Position numbers and translations under genes: made by a program. The notes below the pieces were generated by a model. It was not told where the DNA came from. It was given only the letters and a program-made list of their open reading frames with translations, and ran no database searches. Shown here piece by piece: positions 9,190 through 18,048 of a stretch of 64,000 nucleotides of DNA. This DNA comes from Clostridiales bacterium Firm_11 (GTDB lineage Bacteria > Bacillota > Clostridia > Christensenellales > Aristaeellaceae): assembly GCA_001604105.1 (NCBI GenBank), contig LVAQ01000004.1:62001-126000 (forward strand). The letters run 5' to 3'. Each line of letters starts with the position of its first letter. The stretch's first letter is position 1.

Positions 9190-9543
9190 ATACTCAACTC
9201 CAATGTAAAAAGTTGCCAAAGGCTTGCTGTACCTACAAAACTACACTTTACAATATACTGGATGCTAGTGGTTTTGGAAAGTGTCTGGAAGTCCAGTTTG
9301 TTACCTATGAAACAAATTCCTATGGTGCAAATTACATTCCTCCTCTCTTGTGAACAAAACATGTCAAAGAAATTTGTAAAAACGGTGTACAAACCGATTG
9401 GAGCATGCTATAATAACCATGATGACCCAGCCGAGATAAGGTAAAGGTTCTTCCTCCTTCGTTCATCTATGTCCGAATGCATGGAAACCCAACACCGATC
9501 AATGGAATTCTGGGACATAGATAAACAATTGGAGGGAACCATT
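9190..9543. promoter_or_regulatory. Divergent AT-rich control region with TTGT/ACAA dyads
   Basis: Far more AT-rich than its surroundings. Three inverted repeats share TTGT and ACAA half-sites: TTTGTT-N8-AACAAA (9297-9316), TTGT-GA-ACAA (9348-9357) and TTTGTA-N9-TACAAA (9373-9393). The last overlaps the -35 box of the rightward promoter, as expected of an operator. No gene is seen here. Confidence 0.5.
9386..9414 (+). promoter_or_regulatory. Predicted promoter for the zinc-ribbon gene
   Basis: TGTACA (9386-9391), 17-base spacer, TATAAT (9409-9414). The -35 box lies within the TTTGTA/TACAAA dyad, which suggests repression by the divergent XRE protein. Confidence 0.65.
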
Positions 9544-9834
9544 ATGTATCAAGACAAAACGCTTACCTGCCGTGACTGCGGCGCCGAGTTCATCTTCTCC
9601 GGCAGCGAGCAGCAGTTCTTCGCGGACAAGGGATTCCAGAACGAGCCGAGCCGTTGTCACGCTTGCCGTTCTACCCGCCGCAACGCCCAGAACCCGGCCC
9701 GCGGTGAGCGCCAAATGTATGAAGTGATCTGCGACGGTTGCGGTGCCACCACCCAGGTGCCTTTCCAGCCCCGCGGTGATCGTCCTGTGTACTGCCGTGA
9801 GTGCTACGAGCGCAATCGCCAGTCCCAGTACTAA
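9544..9834 (+). CDS. Small double zinc-ribbon protein
   Basis: A 96-residue basic protein with two four-cysteine knuckles: Cys9, Cys12, Cys38, Cys41 in the N-terminal half and Cys63, Cys66, Cys84, Cys87 in the C-terminal half. This is the architecture of the probable zinc-ribbon family common in Clostridia, whose function is not known; a nucleic-acid-binding or redox role is only a guess. GGAGGG at 9531-9536 fixes the start at 9544, although an in-frame ATG without a ribosome site lies at 9469. Codon choice is regular and the ribosome site strong, which suggests good expression. A clear terminator follows. Confidence 0.9.
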   Translation: MYQDKTLTCRDCGAEFIFSGSEQQFFADKGFQNEPSRCHACRSTRRNAQNPARGERQMYEVICDGCGATTQVPFQPRGDRPVYCRECYERNRQSQY

Positions 9835-9856
9835 GAGCAAGCGCCTTACGGCGTGA

Positions 9857-9891
9857 GCATCGCCCTCCTGTATGGGAGGGTGCTTTTTTTT
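9857..9891 (+). terminator. Rho-independent terminator of the zinc-ribbon gene
   Basis: CCCTCC-TGTAT-GGGAGG stem flanked by GCA/TGC and followed by eight T residues (9884-9891). Confidence 0.9.
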
Positions 9892-10200
9892 GCGCATACA
9901 GCGGCAGTGGGTAGTAAAGCGTGCCAGCCTGGCCGGTACAGCACAAGGCAGGCTGTGTGTCGGGACGATTCCAATTCGCAGGCTGTGAGCGCTGCGCCAC
10001 AGGCGAATTAGAACGCCTGGTCGGCCGGAAACCAAGCGGCCACGCTTGTAGCAGCCAGCCATCAGGCATGTGCATTTCTGCCAAAGGCGCATACGCGCCG
10101 CATGACCACCTGACAGGCAGTATACGGCGCGTGCAATGGGAGCGTTCATCTTTATGTATACCCGGTGCGTGCTGCTGGGCACGTTTATGCAAGGCGGTTG
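9892..10200. other. Gene-free spacer with two inverted repeats
   Basis: 309 bases without a supported gene. AATTCGC (9973-9979) pairs with GCGAATT (10003-10009), and the CTGTG/CACAG pair (9983-9987, 9998-10002) extends that stem past a 3-base bulge. ACGCGCCG (10093-10100) pairs with CGGCGCGT (10135-10142). Neither is followed by a U tract. They could belong to the 3' region of the leftward lipoprotein mRNA, or to a small RNA, but nothing proves transcription. Confidence 0.4.
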
Positions 10201-11097
10201 TTACTGGCTTCGCTTGATGGTCTCGCGGATCTTAGAAAACACGTTCAAATAATCATCCTTGAAATTGAGCGGGTAGGTAATCTGCACGCAGTAAAGCGTC
10301 CCCTGAATTGCCGTCGCGTGGATGCGGCCACCCACTTTGATGCCATTTGCCAGCGTGCCGCTGTAATTGGCATAAACCCCTTTGCCGCCCATGAGATAGC
10401 GTGTGGCGGTCAAGCTGGGGTTCCATTCGGTATAGTTGGTGGAGCCGATATCGCTCAAGCGCTGGAGAATCTCTGTTTTCAGGTTTGCCTCGGTGTAGTT
10501 GCTGTTTACCGGCACCGCGTAGATATTGATAATCCCTAACTGACCGTCCTTGATTTGCTGCGCCGGTTCGCTGAGGGTATACACGTTATCGATACTCTCA
10601 TCGGGCATCCAGCCCGCGGGCGCCTCAAAGGTAACACCCAAGGAGGTTACGGCGTAGGGCACATACGTAAAGGTAATGGGCGCGCGCGGCGTGGCCGTGG
10701 GCGCGTCAATGGGATCCAGCGGAATGGGAGAACTGCCCGCGTAAGGGTACACGGTAGCATTGGCGCTGGGCTCGCCGTATACGATGGTATCATCCTCTTC
10801 ATAGATGCCATCGTCCTGATAGTCTTCCTCACCCAGCGCCATTTGCGCGTAGGCGTCATCATCCGTGTCCAGGGTATAGGGGTTATTGGCAAAGATGCTG
10901 TCGTCATTACCAGTCAGGGCATCATCGCTGCCGCTATCCGCCACATTTGCGGATCGCGGCGCTTCGGTAACGGCAGGCCCAAGGTACTGGGTTACGACGG
11001 CAAAAGTCTCACTGGTTTGCTGCTGCTGGGCATCGCATGCCGTCAGAAGCACGGCGGCCAAGAGAAGACAAAGTGCCGCAAGCCACTTGCGTTTCAT
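10201..11097 (-). CDS. Secreted lipoprotein of unknown function
   Basis: A 298-residue protein with a lipoprotein signal peptide: a basic MKRK start, a hydrophobic core and the lipobox LLTAC, so it should be lipid-anchored outside the membrane. Residues about 30-150 are low-complexity, acidic, and rich in Asp, Ala, Thr and Pro, probably an extended linker. The C-terminal 150 residues form a folded domain starting at TSLGVTFEAPAGW, of a type seen in uncharacterised clostridial lipoproteins related to PsbP/Mog1-like folds; I do not assign a function. GGAGG 6 bases upstream decides the start at 11097. It has its own promoter, placed over the end of yhaM. Confidence 0.85.
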   Translation of the reverse strand: MKRKWLAALCLLLAAVLLTACDAQQQQTSETFAVVTQYLGPAVTEAPRSANVADSGSDDALTGNDDSIFANNPYTLDTDDDAYAQMALGEEDYQDDGIYEEDDTIVYGEPSANATVYPYAGSSPIPLDPIDAPTATPRAPITFTYVPYAVTSLGVTFEAPAGWMPDESIDNVYTLSEPAQQIKDGQLGIINIYAVPVNSNYTEANLKTEILQRLSDIGSTNYTEWNPSLTATRYLMGGKGVYANYSGTLANGIKVGGRIHATAIQGTLYCVQITYPLNFKDDYLNVFSKIRETIKRSQ

Positions 11098-11184
11098 GGA
11101 TAACCTCCGAATTCTGACGCGCATATTCGCCGCGTCCTGCTAGCGCTTCAAGGCGGCGCGTTTTACGCCCTTGCCTGTAAGCTT

Positions 11185-11213
11185 ATTGTATCACCTTGCC
11201 GTGGGAGCGTCAA
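11185..11213 (-). promoter_or_regulatory. Predicted promoter for the lipoprotein gene
   Basis: On the minus strand TTGACG (11213-11208), 17-base spacer, TACAAT (11190-11185). The -35 box contains the TGA stop codon of yhaM, so the promoter starts exactly where the upstream gene ends. Confidence 0.7.
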
Positions 11214-12169
11214 CCTTCGGGGGTCAGCTCATCATAGCGGGGATGGTAGAGCCTGCGTTCCAGCGAGAAAATACGCTCACTGAATACGCCGGGCGCCACC
11301 TTGGCAAGCGCGGTGTTCATCTCGTTCATACGCGCATCCAGCAAGTCTATCCAATGCAAGGCTTCGGCTTCAGGAAACATGGGTTTGCGGGGGCTGCCGA
11401 AGTTTTCTTCACCATGGTGGCTCAGCATCATATGGGAAAGCAGCGTTACGGCCTCGCCGGTTACGCCCGCTTCCCTAGCGGCTTCGGCAATCCGGGTAAC
11501 ACCAATGGCGATATGCCCCAAAAGCAGACCCGCCTGGGTATAATCCCGTACGACGCCTAAAGCATCGCTGTCCATCTCTTCGACCTTGCACAGATCATGC
11601 ACAATCACACCGGAGATGACCAGATCACTGTTGAGCTGGGGGTATACGCTCAGCACGGCTTTCGCCAGTCGGATCATTCCTGTGGTATGGTGTAGCAAGC
11701 CGCTACGCTCCGCATGGTGGATACGCTGCGCGGCGGGATAATACAACAGTTTATCCTGATAGAAGGCGATCATCTGCCTGACGATGCGCCGCAAGGCATC
11801 GCTTTGCATCGCGTCCAGCGCGGTATTGATCTCCTTGAGCATATCTTCGGGCTTATCGGGCGCGCAAGGGGTGAGCATCGCCATATCGATCTCATCGGTC
11901 GGTTCGCTCAGGCGCATTTTTTCAATCCGAAGTTGCAGGCGGCCGTTATACTCTACCACCAGCCCGCGAACCTTCACCACGCTGCTAAGCGGCGGTGGCG
12001 GAACATTACCGTCCCACAGCTTTGCGTTCACTTCGCCCGTGCGATCCGTCAGCGTCAGGTCAAGGTACTTGCCGCCGTTGCTGCCGGTACGCTGCTCGCT
12101 CATGCGCACAAGCGTGAAACCTTCAAAGCGCTCATCTTTGGTCAAGGATGCGATCGTAGGCTGTTGCAT
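11210..12169 (-). CDS. yhaM: YhaM-type 3'-5' exoribonuclease
   Basis: A 319-residue protein with an N-terminal OB-fold nucleic-acid-binding domain (about residues 10-90, LDLTLTDRTGEVNAKLWD) and a C-terminal HD phosphohydrolase domain. The HD residues are seen in LLHHTTGMIRLA, VIVHDLCKV and SHMMLSHHG. This matches YhaM of Bacillus, a metal-dependent exonuclease that acts on RNA ends and single-stranded DNA. The start at 12169 follows GGGGA by 6 bases; a TTG two codons earlier touches the ribosome site and is not used here. It lies 15 bases after dnaB and probably belongs to the same operon. Confidence 0.9.
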   Translation of the reverse strand: MQQPTIASLTKDERFEGFTLVRMSEQRTGSNGGKYLDLTLTDRTGEVNAKLWDGNVPPPPLSSVVKVRGLVVEYNGRLQLRIEKMRLSEPTDEIDMAMLTPCAPDKPEDMLKEINTALDAMQSDALRRIVRQMIAFYQDKLLYYPAAQRIHHAERSGLLHHTTGMIRLAKAVLSVYPQLNSDLVISGVIVHDLCKVEEMDSDALGVVRDYTQAGLLLGHIAIGVTRIAEAAREAGVTGEAVTLLSHMMLSHHGEENFGSPRKPMFPEAEALHWIDLLDARMNEMNTALAKVAPGVFSERIFSLERRLYHPRYDELTPEG

Positions 12170-12184
12170 GTTCAATCCCCAATC

Positions 12185-13564
12185 TTACGTTTCATCGGCG
12201 TATATCGGTACGCGGGTGCCGGGGGGGTTAATATAGCGGGCAAACTCTGCCTGCCACTCTACCGTTACGGTGCCCACCGGACCGTTGCGTTGCTTGGCGA
12301 TGATGATCTCGCCTGCCGTATCGTCCACGTGGGTTTCCTCATTGTTTCCCGTCTGGTAATACCCTTCGCGGTGGATAAACAGCACCACATCCGCATCCTG
12401 TTCAATGCTGCCGGAATCGCGCAGGTCGCTGAGCAAAGGGCGTTTGTCCGCGCGGTTTGTATTGGCGCGCGCAAGCTGAGCGCAGGCCAGAACCGGTATC
12501 TTTAGCTCCAGCGCGATGGATTTGAGGCCACGGCTGATTTCGCTGACCTCCAGCTGGCGATTTTCCACGCGCTTATCCGCGCCCATCAGCCCAAGGTAAT
12601 CAACCACGATCAAATCCAGACCCTGTTCCATCATCAGCCTGCGGCTGCGACTGCGCAACTGCGAGGGCGTTAGCCCGGGTGTATCGTCAATGAAAATACG
12701 GCTTCGGCTGAGCTTGTTCAAACTATCGCCCAGCTTGACCCATTCGTCATCGCCCAGCATGCCGCTGCGCACCCGCTGCATGTTGATGCTGGCGGCATTG
12801 CAAAGGATACGCATGCCGATTTGCTCGCGCGGCATTTCCATGCTGAACACGGCAACGCATTTGTTCGTCTTGCTGGATGCAAACTGCGTAATGCCCAGCG
12901 CCAGTGCTGTTTTGCCCATGCCGGGTCGTGCGCCCGCGATAATCAGCTCGCCGCCGTGAAAGCCTGTCAACTGCCTGTCCAGATCATACAGCCCGGTGGG
13001 CACGCCCGCGAGCTTGCCCTTGAGCCGGCTCATCTCTTCGATCTTATCAAACGTTTGTACCAGCACGGTGTTCAGTGGCTGCAAAGCGTCCAGCCCGCTT
13101 CGCTTCATCACGATTTCGAAAATCGCGCGTTCTGCGCCGCGTAAAACCGTTTCCAAGGGATCCAGCTGGCTCATGCACTGCTCCTCAATGCGGCGGCATG
13201 CGGCGATGAGCTTGCGCAGCGTACTTTTTTCCTGTACGATTTGGATGTAACTGCGTGTGTTGGCCGTGGTGGGAACGTAGCGGTATGCGGTCAGCAGGTA
13301 GGCTGTGCCGCCCGTGCCTTCCAGCGTGCCGCGGCGGGAAAGCTCATTGCTGGCCGTCATGACATCAATCGGCGAGCCGGAGAGGTGCAGCGTGCGCATG
13401 GCATCGAAGATTTCGCGGTGTTCGGCGGTGTAAAAATCATCCGGCATGAGGGTTTCAAATACGATGGAAGCGACGCCCGAATCCTGTAAAATCGCGCCGA
13501 GTACGGAGCGCTCCGCATCCACACTGCTGGGCGGGGCGATGCGCATCAGTTCCTGGTGATCCAT
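12185..13564 (-). CDS. dnaB: Replicative DNA helicase
   Basis: DnaB is the hexameric 5'-3' helicase that unwinds the replication fork. The 459-residue protein has the N-terminal helical collar domain (SVDAERSVLGAIL), a linker and a RecA-like C-terminal domain with Walker A GARPGMGKTALAL, Walker B IVVDYLGLM and the LSDLRDSGSIEQDADVV helicase segment. Length and motifs are normal, with no intein. It follows rplI by 45 bases in the widely conserved rplI-dnaB order of Bacillota. GGGAGGG (13573-13579) precedes the ATG at 13564. Confidence 0.97.
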   Translation of the reverse strand: MDHQELMRIAPPSSVDAERSVLGAILQDSGVASIVFETLMPDDFYTAEHREIFDAMRTLHLSGSPIDVMTASNELSRRGTLEGTGGTAYLLTAYRYVPTTANTRSYIQIVQEKSTLRKLIAACRRIEEQCMSQLDPLETVLRGAERAIFEIVMKRSGLDALQPLNTVLVQTFDKIEEMSRLKGKLAGVPTGLYDLDRQLTGFHGGELIIAGARPGMGKTALALGITQFASSKTNKCVAVFSMEMPREQIGMRILCNAASINMQRVRSGMLGDDEWVKLGDSLNKLSRSRIFIDDTPGLTPSQLRSRSRRLMMEQGLDLIVVDYLGLMGADKRVENRQLEVSEISRGLKSIALELKIPVLACAQLARANTNRADKRPLLSDLRDSGSIEQDADVVLFIHREGYYQTGNNEETHVDDTAGEIIIAKQRNGPVGTVTVEWQAEFARYINPPGTRVPIYADET

Positions 13565-13609
13565 GAGGCATGCCCTCCCTTGCGTGTGATGGTGTGATAA
13601 CAGGTGCGG

Positions 13610-14062
13610 TTACTTTGCTAGCGCAGCAGTCACAACCACTTTCATTTTGGCAGTGATGCCGCTGTAGACCCATACGGTGGCATCATACTCGCCCGTATGG
13701 CGGATGGCCTCGCATTCCAGCTTGCGTTTGTCTACTTCAATGCCGTGCTGCGCTTTCAGCGCATCGGTAATTTCCTGTGCGGTGATACTGCCGTAAAGGC
13801 GCCCTTTTTCCCCGCACTTGGCCTGAAGATTGATCGTCTTTCCGCTGAGGCTGGCGGCGCGCTGGGCGGCTTCGGCGCGGCGTTCGGCTTCCAGCTTTTC
13901 CTCCACGGCGCGTTTACGCTCAATTTCTTTAACGGCGGCGGGAGTTGCTTCCATCGCCCATTTGCGCGGAAACAGGAAATTGCGGGCGTATCCGTCCGAT
14001 ACATTGAGAATGTCGCTTTTTTTGCCGATATCCTTAACGTCGCATAGCAGGATTACTTTCAT
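13610..14062 (-). CDS. rplI: 50S ribosomal protein bL9
   Basis: A 150-residue protein with the classic bL9 N-terminal domain [21 protein letters not shown] and the [10 protein letters not shown] signature, a long charged connecting helix, and a C-terminal domain containing [10 protein letters not shown]. It binds 23S rRNA and stabilises the ribosome surface. Its ribosome site AGGAGG (14077-14072) lies inside the end of the preceding membrane-protein gene, whose stop is only 4 bases before the ATG, so translation is coupled. Confidence 0.98.
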   Translation of the reverse strand: MKVILLCDVKDIGKKSDILNVSDGYARNFLFPRKWAMEATPAAVKEIERKRAVEEKLEAERRAEAAQRAASLSGKTINLQAKCGEKGRLYGSITAQEITDALKAQHGIEVDKRKLECEAIRHTGEYDATVWVYSGITAKMKVVVTAALAK

Positions 14063-14066
14063 GGGG

Positions 14067-15119
14067 TCATTCCTCCTCTTGATGCTTTAAGCTGGCTGTG
14101 CGCAGATGGATGAACTGATCCGCCATCCCCAGCACAAACAGTACCAGCGGGAATATGATGAATAGCAGCGCGGCGGCAATGCCATACAGCGTTAGGCGCT
14201 CAGGGCGACGCCGTGCCAGCAGGAAAATCATGACCGCCGCACCCAATAGCTGATAGATGGTCATGAAAGCGGTGTAGAATAGCGTGCTCAGCAGCGCGCC
14301 CAGCGCATGATTGGAAAACGCGGTAAGCACCATCAGGATGCATAACACCAGCATAAAGCGTTGCTCTCGCCGGGGCAAGTGCAGCGTGCGAAAGAGCGGT
14401 TTGGCGGCCCTGCCTCCTAAGCGGGTGGCATATACGCGTTCGGTGAAGAATGCCGTAAACAGGCCGATCGTTATAGAGCCCTGCATGAGCAGCGTAGGCA
14501 GCCATTGCGTAAACCCTTCTTGAAGGCGCAGGTGCAGCATGTTAAGCAGCTCGTGCCGCAGCAAGGGGTTTAATAGAATGTAGTTGCCAAATTGGATGCC
14601 CGCGACATTGCGGTACGCTTCCGGCACCGCCAGAAAGCCGGATGCGGTAAGCCTGTAGAGGATGCTGCCCGATAGCAGGGAGTGATCCACTTGCCCCGTG
14701 ATGTAATCCGCCAGCCCAAGTGACAGCGGCGTGCCAAGCAGATTGCCCAACCGCAGCGCCAGCGTGAGCGAAGCGGCGATCATGGCGCCGATGCAAAGCA
14801 GAATCGTAAGCGTGAAGCTGACGCGCCGCCGATGGCAAAAGGATATTGTGAGCAGGCATAAATAGGCAAACAGGGGGAGCATCAAACCGATGTAAAGATC
14901 ACCGCCGCTTGCGATGAAAGCCGCCATGGGCGCCAGCGGAAGCGCGAGGGCAAACCACACATGCCCTTTTACAAAGGCGGGGCAGACGATGAGGGGAAGC
15001 AGACAGGCAGCCGCCAGCGAAAGCAGGGGAACATAATACCCGCCTGCCAGAAACGCAAGCAACGCAAGGGCTTGCCATAATGAGCGTTTCCAGGTATCGG
15101 GGGGTGCGGTCGCGTCCAT
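14067..15119 (-). CDS. YybS-like DUF2232 membrane protein
   Basis: A 350-residue polytopic membrane protein with about eight hydrophobic segments, for example [19 protein letters not shown] near the start and [19 protein letters not shown] near the end. Placed directly before rplI and dnaB, it matches the position and type of YybS (DUF2232), a probable transporter-like protein of unknown substrate. In Bacillus and most relatives gdpP lies between yybS and rplI; here it is absent and the two genes are only 4 bases apart. GGAG precedes the ATG, and a strong promoter lies 45 bases upstream, making this the first gene of a yybS-rplI-dnaB-yhaM operon. Confidence 0.85.
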   Translation of the reverse strand: MDATAPPDTWKRSLWQALALLAFLAGGYYVPLLSLAAACLLPLIVCPAFVKGHVWFALALPLAPMAAFIASGGDLYIGLMLPLFAYLCLLTISFCHRRRVSFTLTILLCIGAMIAASLTLALRLGNLLGTPLSLGLADYITGQVDHSLLSGSILYRLTASGFLAVPEAYRNVAGIQFGNYILLNPLLRHELLNMLHLRLQEGFTQWLPTLLMQGSITIGLFTAFFTERVYATRLGGRAAKPLFRTLHLPRREQRFMLVLCILMVLTAFSNHALGALLSTLFYTAFMTIYQLLGAAVMIFLLARRRPERLTLYGIAAALLFIIFPLVLFVLGMADQFIHLRTASLKHQEEE

Positions 15120-15161
15120 GCGTGCTCCTTTCCGCGCGAGGGCGCGAGGGTGTTACCCTTT

Positions 15162-15190
15162 ATTATAGAGCCGGAAAGGCTTCCCGTCAA
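15162..15190 (-). promoter_or_regulatory. Predicted promoter of the yybS-rplI-dnaB-yhaM operon
   Basis: On the minus strand TTGACG (15190-15185), 17-base spacer, TATAAT (15167-15162). It is divergent from the CDF-transporter promoter in the same 305-base spacer. Confidence 0.8.
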
Positions 15191-15298
15191 TCAGCAGCGT
15201 GCAAATTGCGTCATGGCTGTGGATAACCCCTGTACCTGCGTGCTGGCGCGGACTGCCTTTTATCGATTGCCGCATCCCTTGGCGGAATGCCGCTGTGC

Positions 15299-15327
15299 TT
15301 GCCAAGCACCACTGAAGTGCGTATAAT
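15299..15327 (+). promoter_or_regulatory. Predicted promoter of the CDF transporter gene
   Basis: TTGCCA (15299-15304), 17-base spacer, TATAAT (15322-15327), about 97 bases before the TTG start codon. The leader has no obvious metal-responsive operator that I recognise. Confidence 0.7.
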
Positions 15328-15424
15328 GATCGGAAACCATCAAGGCGAACAAATCGGCACATGACCCGGCCGGTGAACACCCCTGCCCAGAGAACAGGGC
15401 GCTTGCACAAGGAGGATACGCACT

Positions 15425-16588
15425 TTGCTGCAATTTTTAGTAAACCGATTGATTAAAAACCCATGGGATGTAAAAAATCCCAAAGTACGTGCCGCCTATG
15501 GCACAATGGGCGCCGTTACGGGAATTGTGATAAATGTGCTGCTTTCCGCGGTCAAGTTTCTGTTGGGTGCTTTCAGCGGGTCGCTGGCCATTACGGCGGA
15601 CGCGGTGAACAACCTCTCGGATGCATCGGCCAGTGTGATGTCGCTGGTCACGGTGCGTATCGCAGGCAAACCGGATGACAAGCAGCATCCGTTTGGGCAT
15701 GGCCGCATGGAATACATCGGGGCGCTGGCCGTGGGGGTGCTGATTACCCTGGCGGGCTTACGGCTTTTACAGGAAGGCGTCGGCAGCGTGCTCGCGCCGT
15801 CCCCGCTCACCGTGGAGCCTGTTACGGTGGTGGCGCTTGTGGTGGCGATCCTGCTCAAGCTATGGCTGTACTTCTTTTACGGCGCGATTGCCCGCCGCAT
15901 AGACCAGCAAACGCTTGCCGCCGCCGCCAAAGATAGCCTCAGCGACGTTGCGGCAACAGGCACAGTGCTGGTAAGCATTATGGTGCAAGGGATTTTTGAC
16001 TGGCGGATTGACGGCTATATGAGCCTGCTGGTGGCGCTGTTTGTGCTTAAAACTGGGTTTCTTGTCTGTAAAGATACCGTGGATCGCCTGCTGGGCGAGA
16101 AGCCGAACCCCGAGTTGACCCGGGGCATACGAACGTTGTTGCTTAAATACGAGGGTATTTTAGGCGTGCATGATCTGGTGGTGCATGACTATGGACCCGG
16201 CAGGTGTATCGCATCGGTGCATGCGGAGGTGAGCGCGACCGGGGACATTGTAGCGGTTCACGAGATTATCGACAAGGCGGAACGAGAAATCAAGCGGGAA
16301 CTGGGCATTGAAGTTTGCATACATACGGATCCCATCGTGACGGACGATCCCGCGACGAACGCTGTGCATGATCAGATGGCGGCTTTCCTGAGCGGTGTGG
16401 ATGCGCGCATTACCCTGCATGATTTTCGCATCGTGCCCGGGCAAAAGCAGATTAGCCTTGTGTTTGACTGCGTACTTCCGGAGGGCTTTGGCGCGCGGGA
16501 TGCGCTGCTGGAGGAGATTGCCGCGTTTGCCCGTACACTTGATCCGCGCTATGGGGTGATCGTACAGTTTGATACGGATTTTTCGTGA
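15425..16588 (+). CDS. Cation diffusion facilitator (CDF) metal exporter
   Basis: A 387-residue inner-membrane antiporter that should expel divalent metals such as Zn, Mn or Fe in exchange for protons. The six-helix domain (about residues 25-220) carries the metal-site motif DAVNNLSDA in helix 2, the HPFGHGRMEY loop and a second DSLSD site in helix 5. A cytoplasmic ferredoxin-like domain follows (VHDLVVHDYGPGR), and then an additional C-terminal stretch of about 90 residues, as in the MntE/MamM-like long form. The start is TTG: AAGGAGG at 15409-15415 is 9 bases upstream and no ATG fits. The LCP gene follows after 37 bases. Confidence 0.92.
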   Translation: MLQFLVNRLIKNPWDVKNPKVRAAYGTMGAVTGIVINVLLSAVKFLLGAFSGSLAITADAVNNLSDASASVMSLVTVRIAGKPDDKQHPFGHGRMEYIGALAVGVLITLAGLRLLQEGVGSVLAPSPLTVEPVTVVALVVAILLKLWLYFFYGAIARRIDQQTLAAAAKDSLSDVAATGTVLVSIMVQGIFDWRIDGYMSLLVALFVLKTGFLVCKDTVDRLLGEKPNPELTRGIRTLLLKYEGILGVHDLVVHDYGPGRCIASVHAEVSATGDIVAVHEIIDKAEREIKRELGIEVCIHTDPIVTDDPATNAVHDQMAAFLSGVDARITLHDFRIVPGQKQISLVFDCVLPEGFGARDALLEEIAAFARTLDPRYGVIVQFDTDFS

Positions 16589-16625
16589 TGCGCCGGAATC
16601 GGCAAAGCCCAGGGAGGTGCGCGGG

Positions 16626-17795
16626 ATGTGTATACGAGGGAGGCGCATAGCCGTTTGCCTGTGCGCGTTCATGATTCTTGTGGCGGGCGGCATGGGCTGG
16701 CCTTGCGCCGTATCGGGCGCACAGGCACAGCAGGAACTGCCCACCGCTACGGCTACGCCTAAACCATGGCTGAGGCCGCTGCCGGAGCAAGCAAGTACGG
16801 ATGCTACGGCGCTTTCCGCTTCGCTAGAAACCGTTACGGAAGCCCTGCCCGCTTCCCCGGCGGATGCGGCCGATCCGCAGGGGTACACCTTGCCGCCGTC
16901 CTCTTTGCAGGAGGTGGAGGGCGTTGCGATAACCCTGTCACCCACGGTTACACCCACGTTTACCCCAACGCCGGAGCCACCGTTGGAATTGCCCGCGGTA
17001 CTGGGACTTACGGACGCGCAGCGACTCAGGGTGCTGCTCATCGGTACGGATGCCTACCGGCCGGAGGATAGCGGACGCAGCGACGCCATGCTGCTGTTGC
17101 AAATCGATTTGCGCACGGGCGAGCTTAAGATGGTATCCTTCCTGCGGGATTTGTATGTGCGCATTCCCGGGCACGGAAGCACACGGTTGAACGCCGCTTA
17201 TGTATATGGCGGAGCAGCTTTGCTGGCGCAAACACTGTGGAATCATTTTGGCTTGAGTACGGATCGCTACCTTGCGGTCAATTTCTCGCTGATGGTATCT
17301 GCCATCGATCACTTGGGCGGTATTACCGTCGAGGTGAGTGAACAGGAGCGCAAGCAGCTCAACTCCATTTTGAAGTACTATAATAAGCAAATCGGCCTCA
17401 AAGAGAAGGACGGGCTGTTGGAGGAAGCGGGGATGCAGCTGCTTACGGGCAAGCAGGCGCTGTGCTTTAGCCGTATCCGCAAAATGGACAGTGATTTCCA
17501 GCGCTCAAACCGTCAAAAGAAGGTGATCGAAGCCATCTATGCCCGCATACGGGAGATGGATGCGCTCGCACTGGCCAGCCTGGCTTCGGAGATGTTTCAT
17601 CAAATCAAGACAGATATGACGCTGAGTGATATCATCGGTCTTGTGCCGGTGTTGATGCGCATGGAAGAAGTGCAGTTTGACAGCCTGACCATTCCGGCAA
17701 GCGGCACATACCACAACGATACCATCAGGGGCAGCGATGTGCTGGTGGCGGATTTTGAGCTGAACACAGCGCGGATTAATGCGTTTTTGGAATAA
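16626..17795 (+). CDS. LytR-CpsA-Psr family cell-wall polymer ligase
   Basis: LCP proteins transfer teichoic acids or other anionic polymers from a lipid carrier to peptidoglycan on the outer face of the membrane. The 389-residue product has an N-terminal signal-anchor, then a Thr/Pro-rich linker (about residues 35-120) with TPTFTPTPEPP, then the LCP domain. Characteristic residues are seen in LLIGTD, the GRSDAMLLLQID strand, FLRDLYVRIPG and the arginine-rich SRIRKMDSDFQRSNRQK. AGGGAGG (16611-16617) sets the start at 16626. It likely shares the CDF promoter. The signal segment contains several Cys but no proper lipobox. Confidence 0.92.
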   Translation: MCIRGRRIAVCLCAFMILVAGGMGWPCAVSGAQAQQELPTATATPKPWLRPLPEQASTDATALSASLETVTEALPASPADAADPQGYTLPPSSLQEVEGVAITLSPTVTPTFTPTPEPPLELPAVLGLTDAQRLRVLLIGTDAYRPEDSGRSDAMLLLQIDLRTGELKMVSFLRDLYVRIPGHGSTRLNAAYVYGGAALLAQTLWNHFGLSTDRYLAVNFSLMVSAIDHLGGITVEVSEQERKQLNSILKYYNKQIGLKEKDGLLEEAGMQLLTGKQALCFSRIRKMDSDFQRSNRQKKVIEAIYARIREMDALALASLASEMFHQIKTDMTLSDIIGLVPVLMRMEEVQFDSLTIPASGTYHNDTIRGSDVLVADFELNTARINAFLE

Positions 17796-17991
17796 CGGTA
17801 CAGCCAAAAAGTGTGAGCGCGGTATACCGCCGCTGATCTGGCTTGCATTCACGGCATATGATTGGAGAGCCTTCGCGCAAAATCATAATCCCGCATCGCG
17901 GGCGGAATCGCCTTGGGCAGCAAACCATGCATGGGAACACGCGGCAAGCAGCAGTCGTGCTTCTCGCAGGTTCTTATGGCGTGTTATTACG

Positions 17992-18028
17992 CAACAGGCG
18001 CAGGGTGCTTTATGCCCTGCGCCTGTTG
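17992..18028. terminator. Bidirectional hairpin terminator
   Basis: A perfect 14-bp stem, CAACAGGCGCAGGG (17992-18005) and CCCTGCGCCTGTTG (18015-18028) with a 9-base loop, between the convergent LCP and FAD-enzyme genes. T runs are weak on both sides. The rest of the 253-base spacer (17796-18048) holds nothing recognisable. Confidence 0.7.
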
Positions 18029-18048
18029 TGTTACGGTTTGTTTGGTGT

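Noticed and set aside
9469..9543. Longer start for the zinc-ribbon protein at 9469
   Set aside because: No ribosome site precedes it, while GGAGGG stands 7 bases before 9544.
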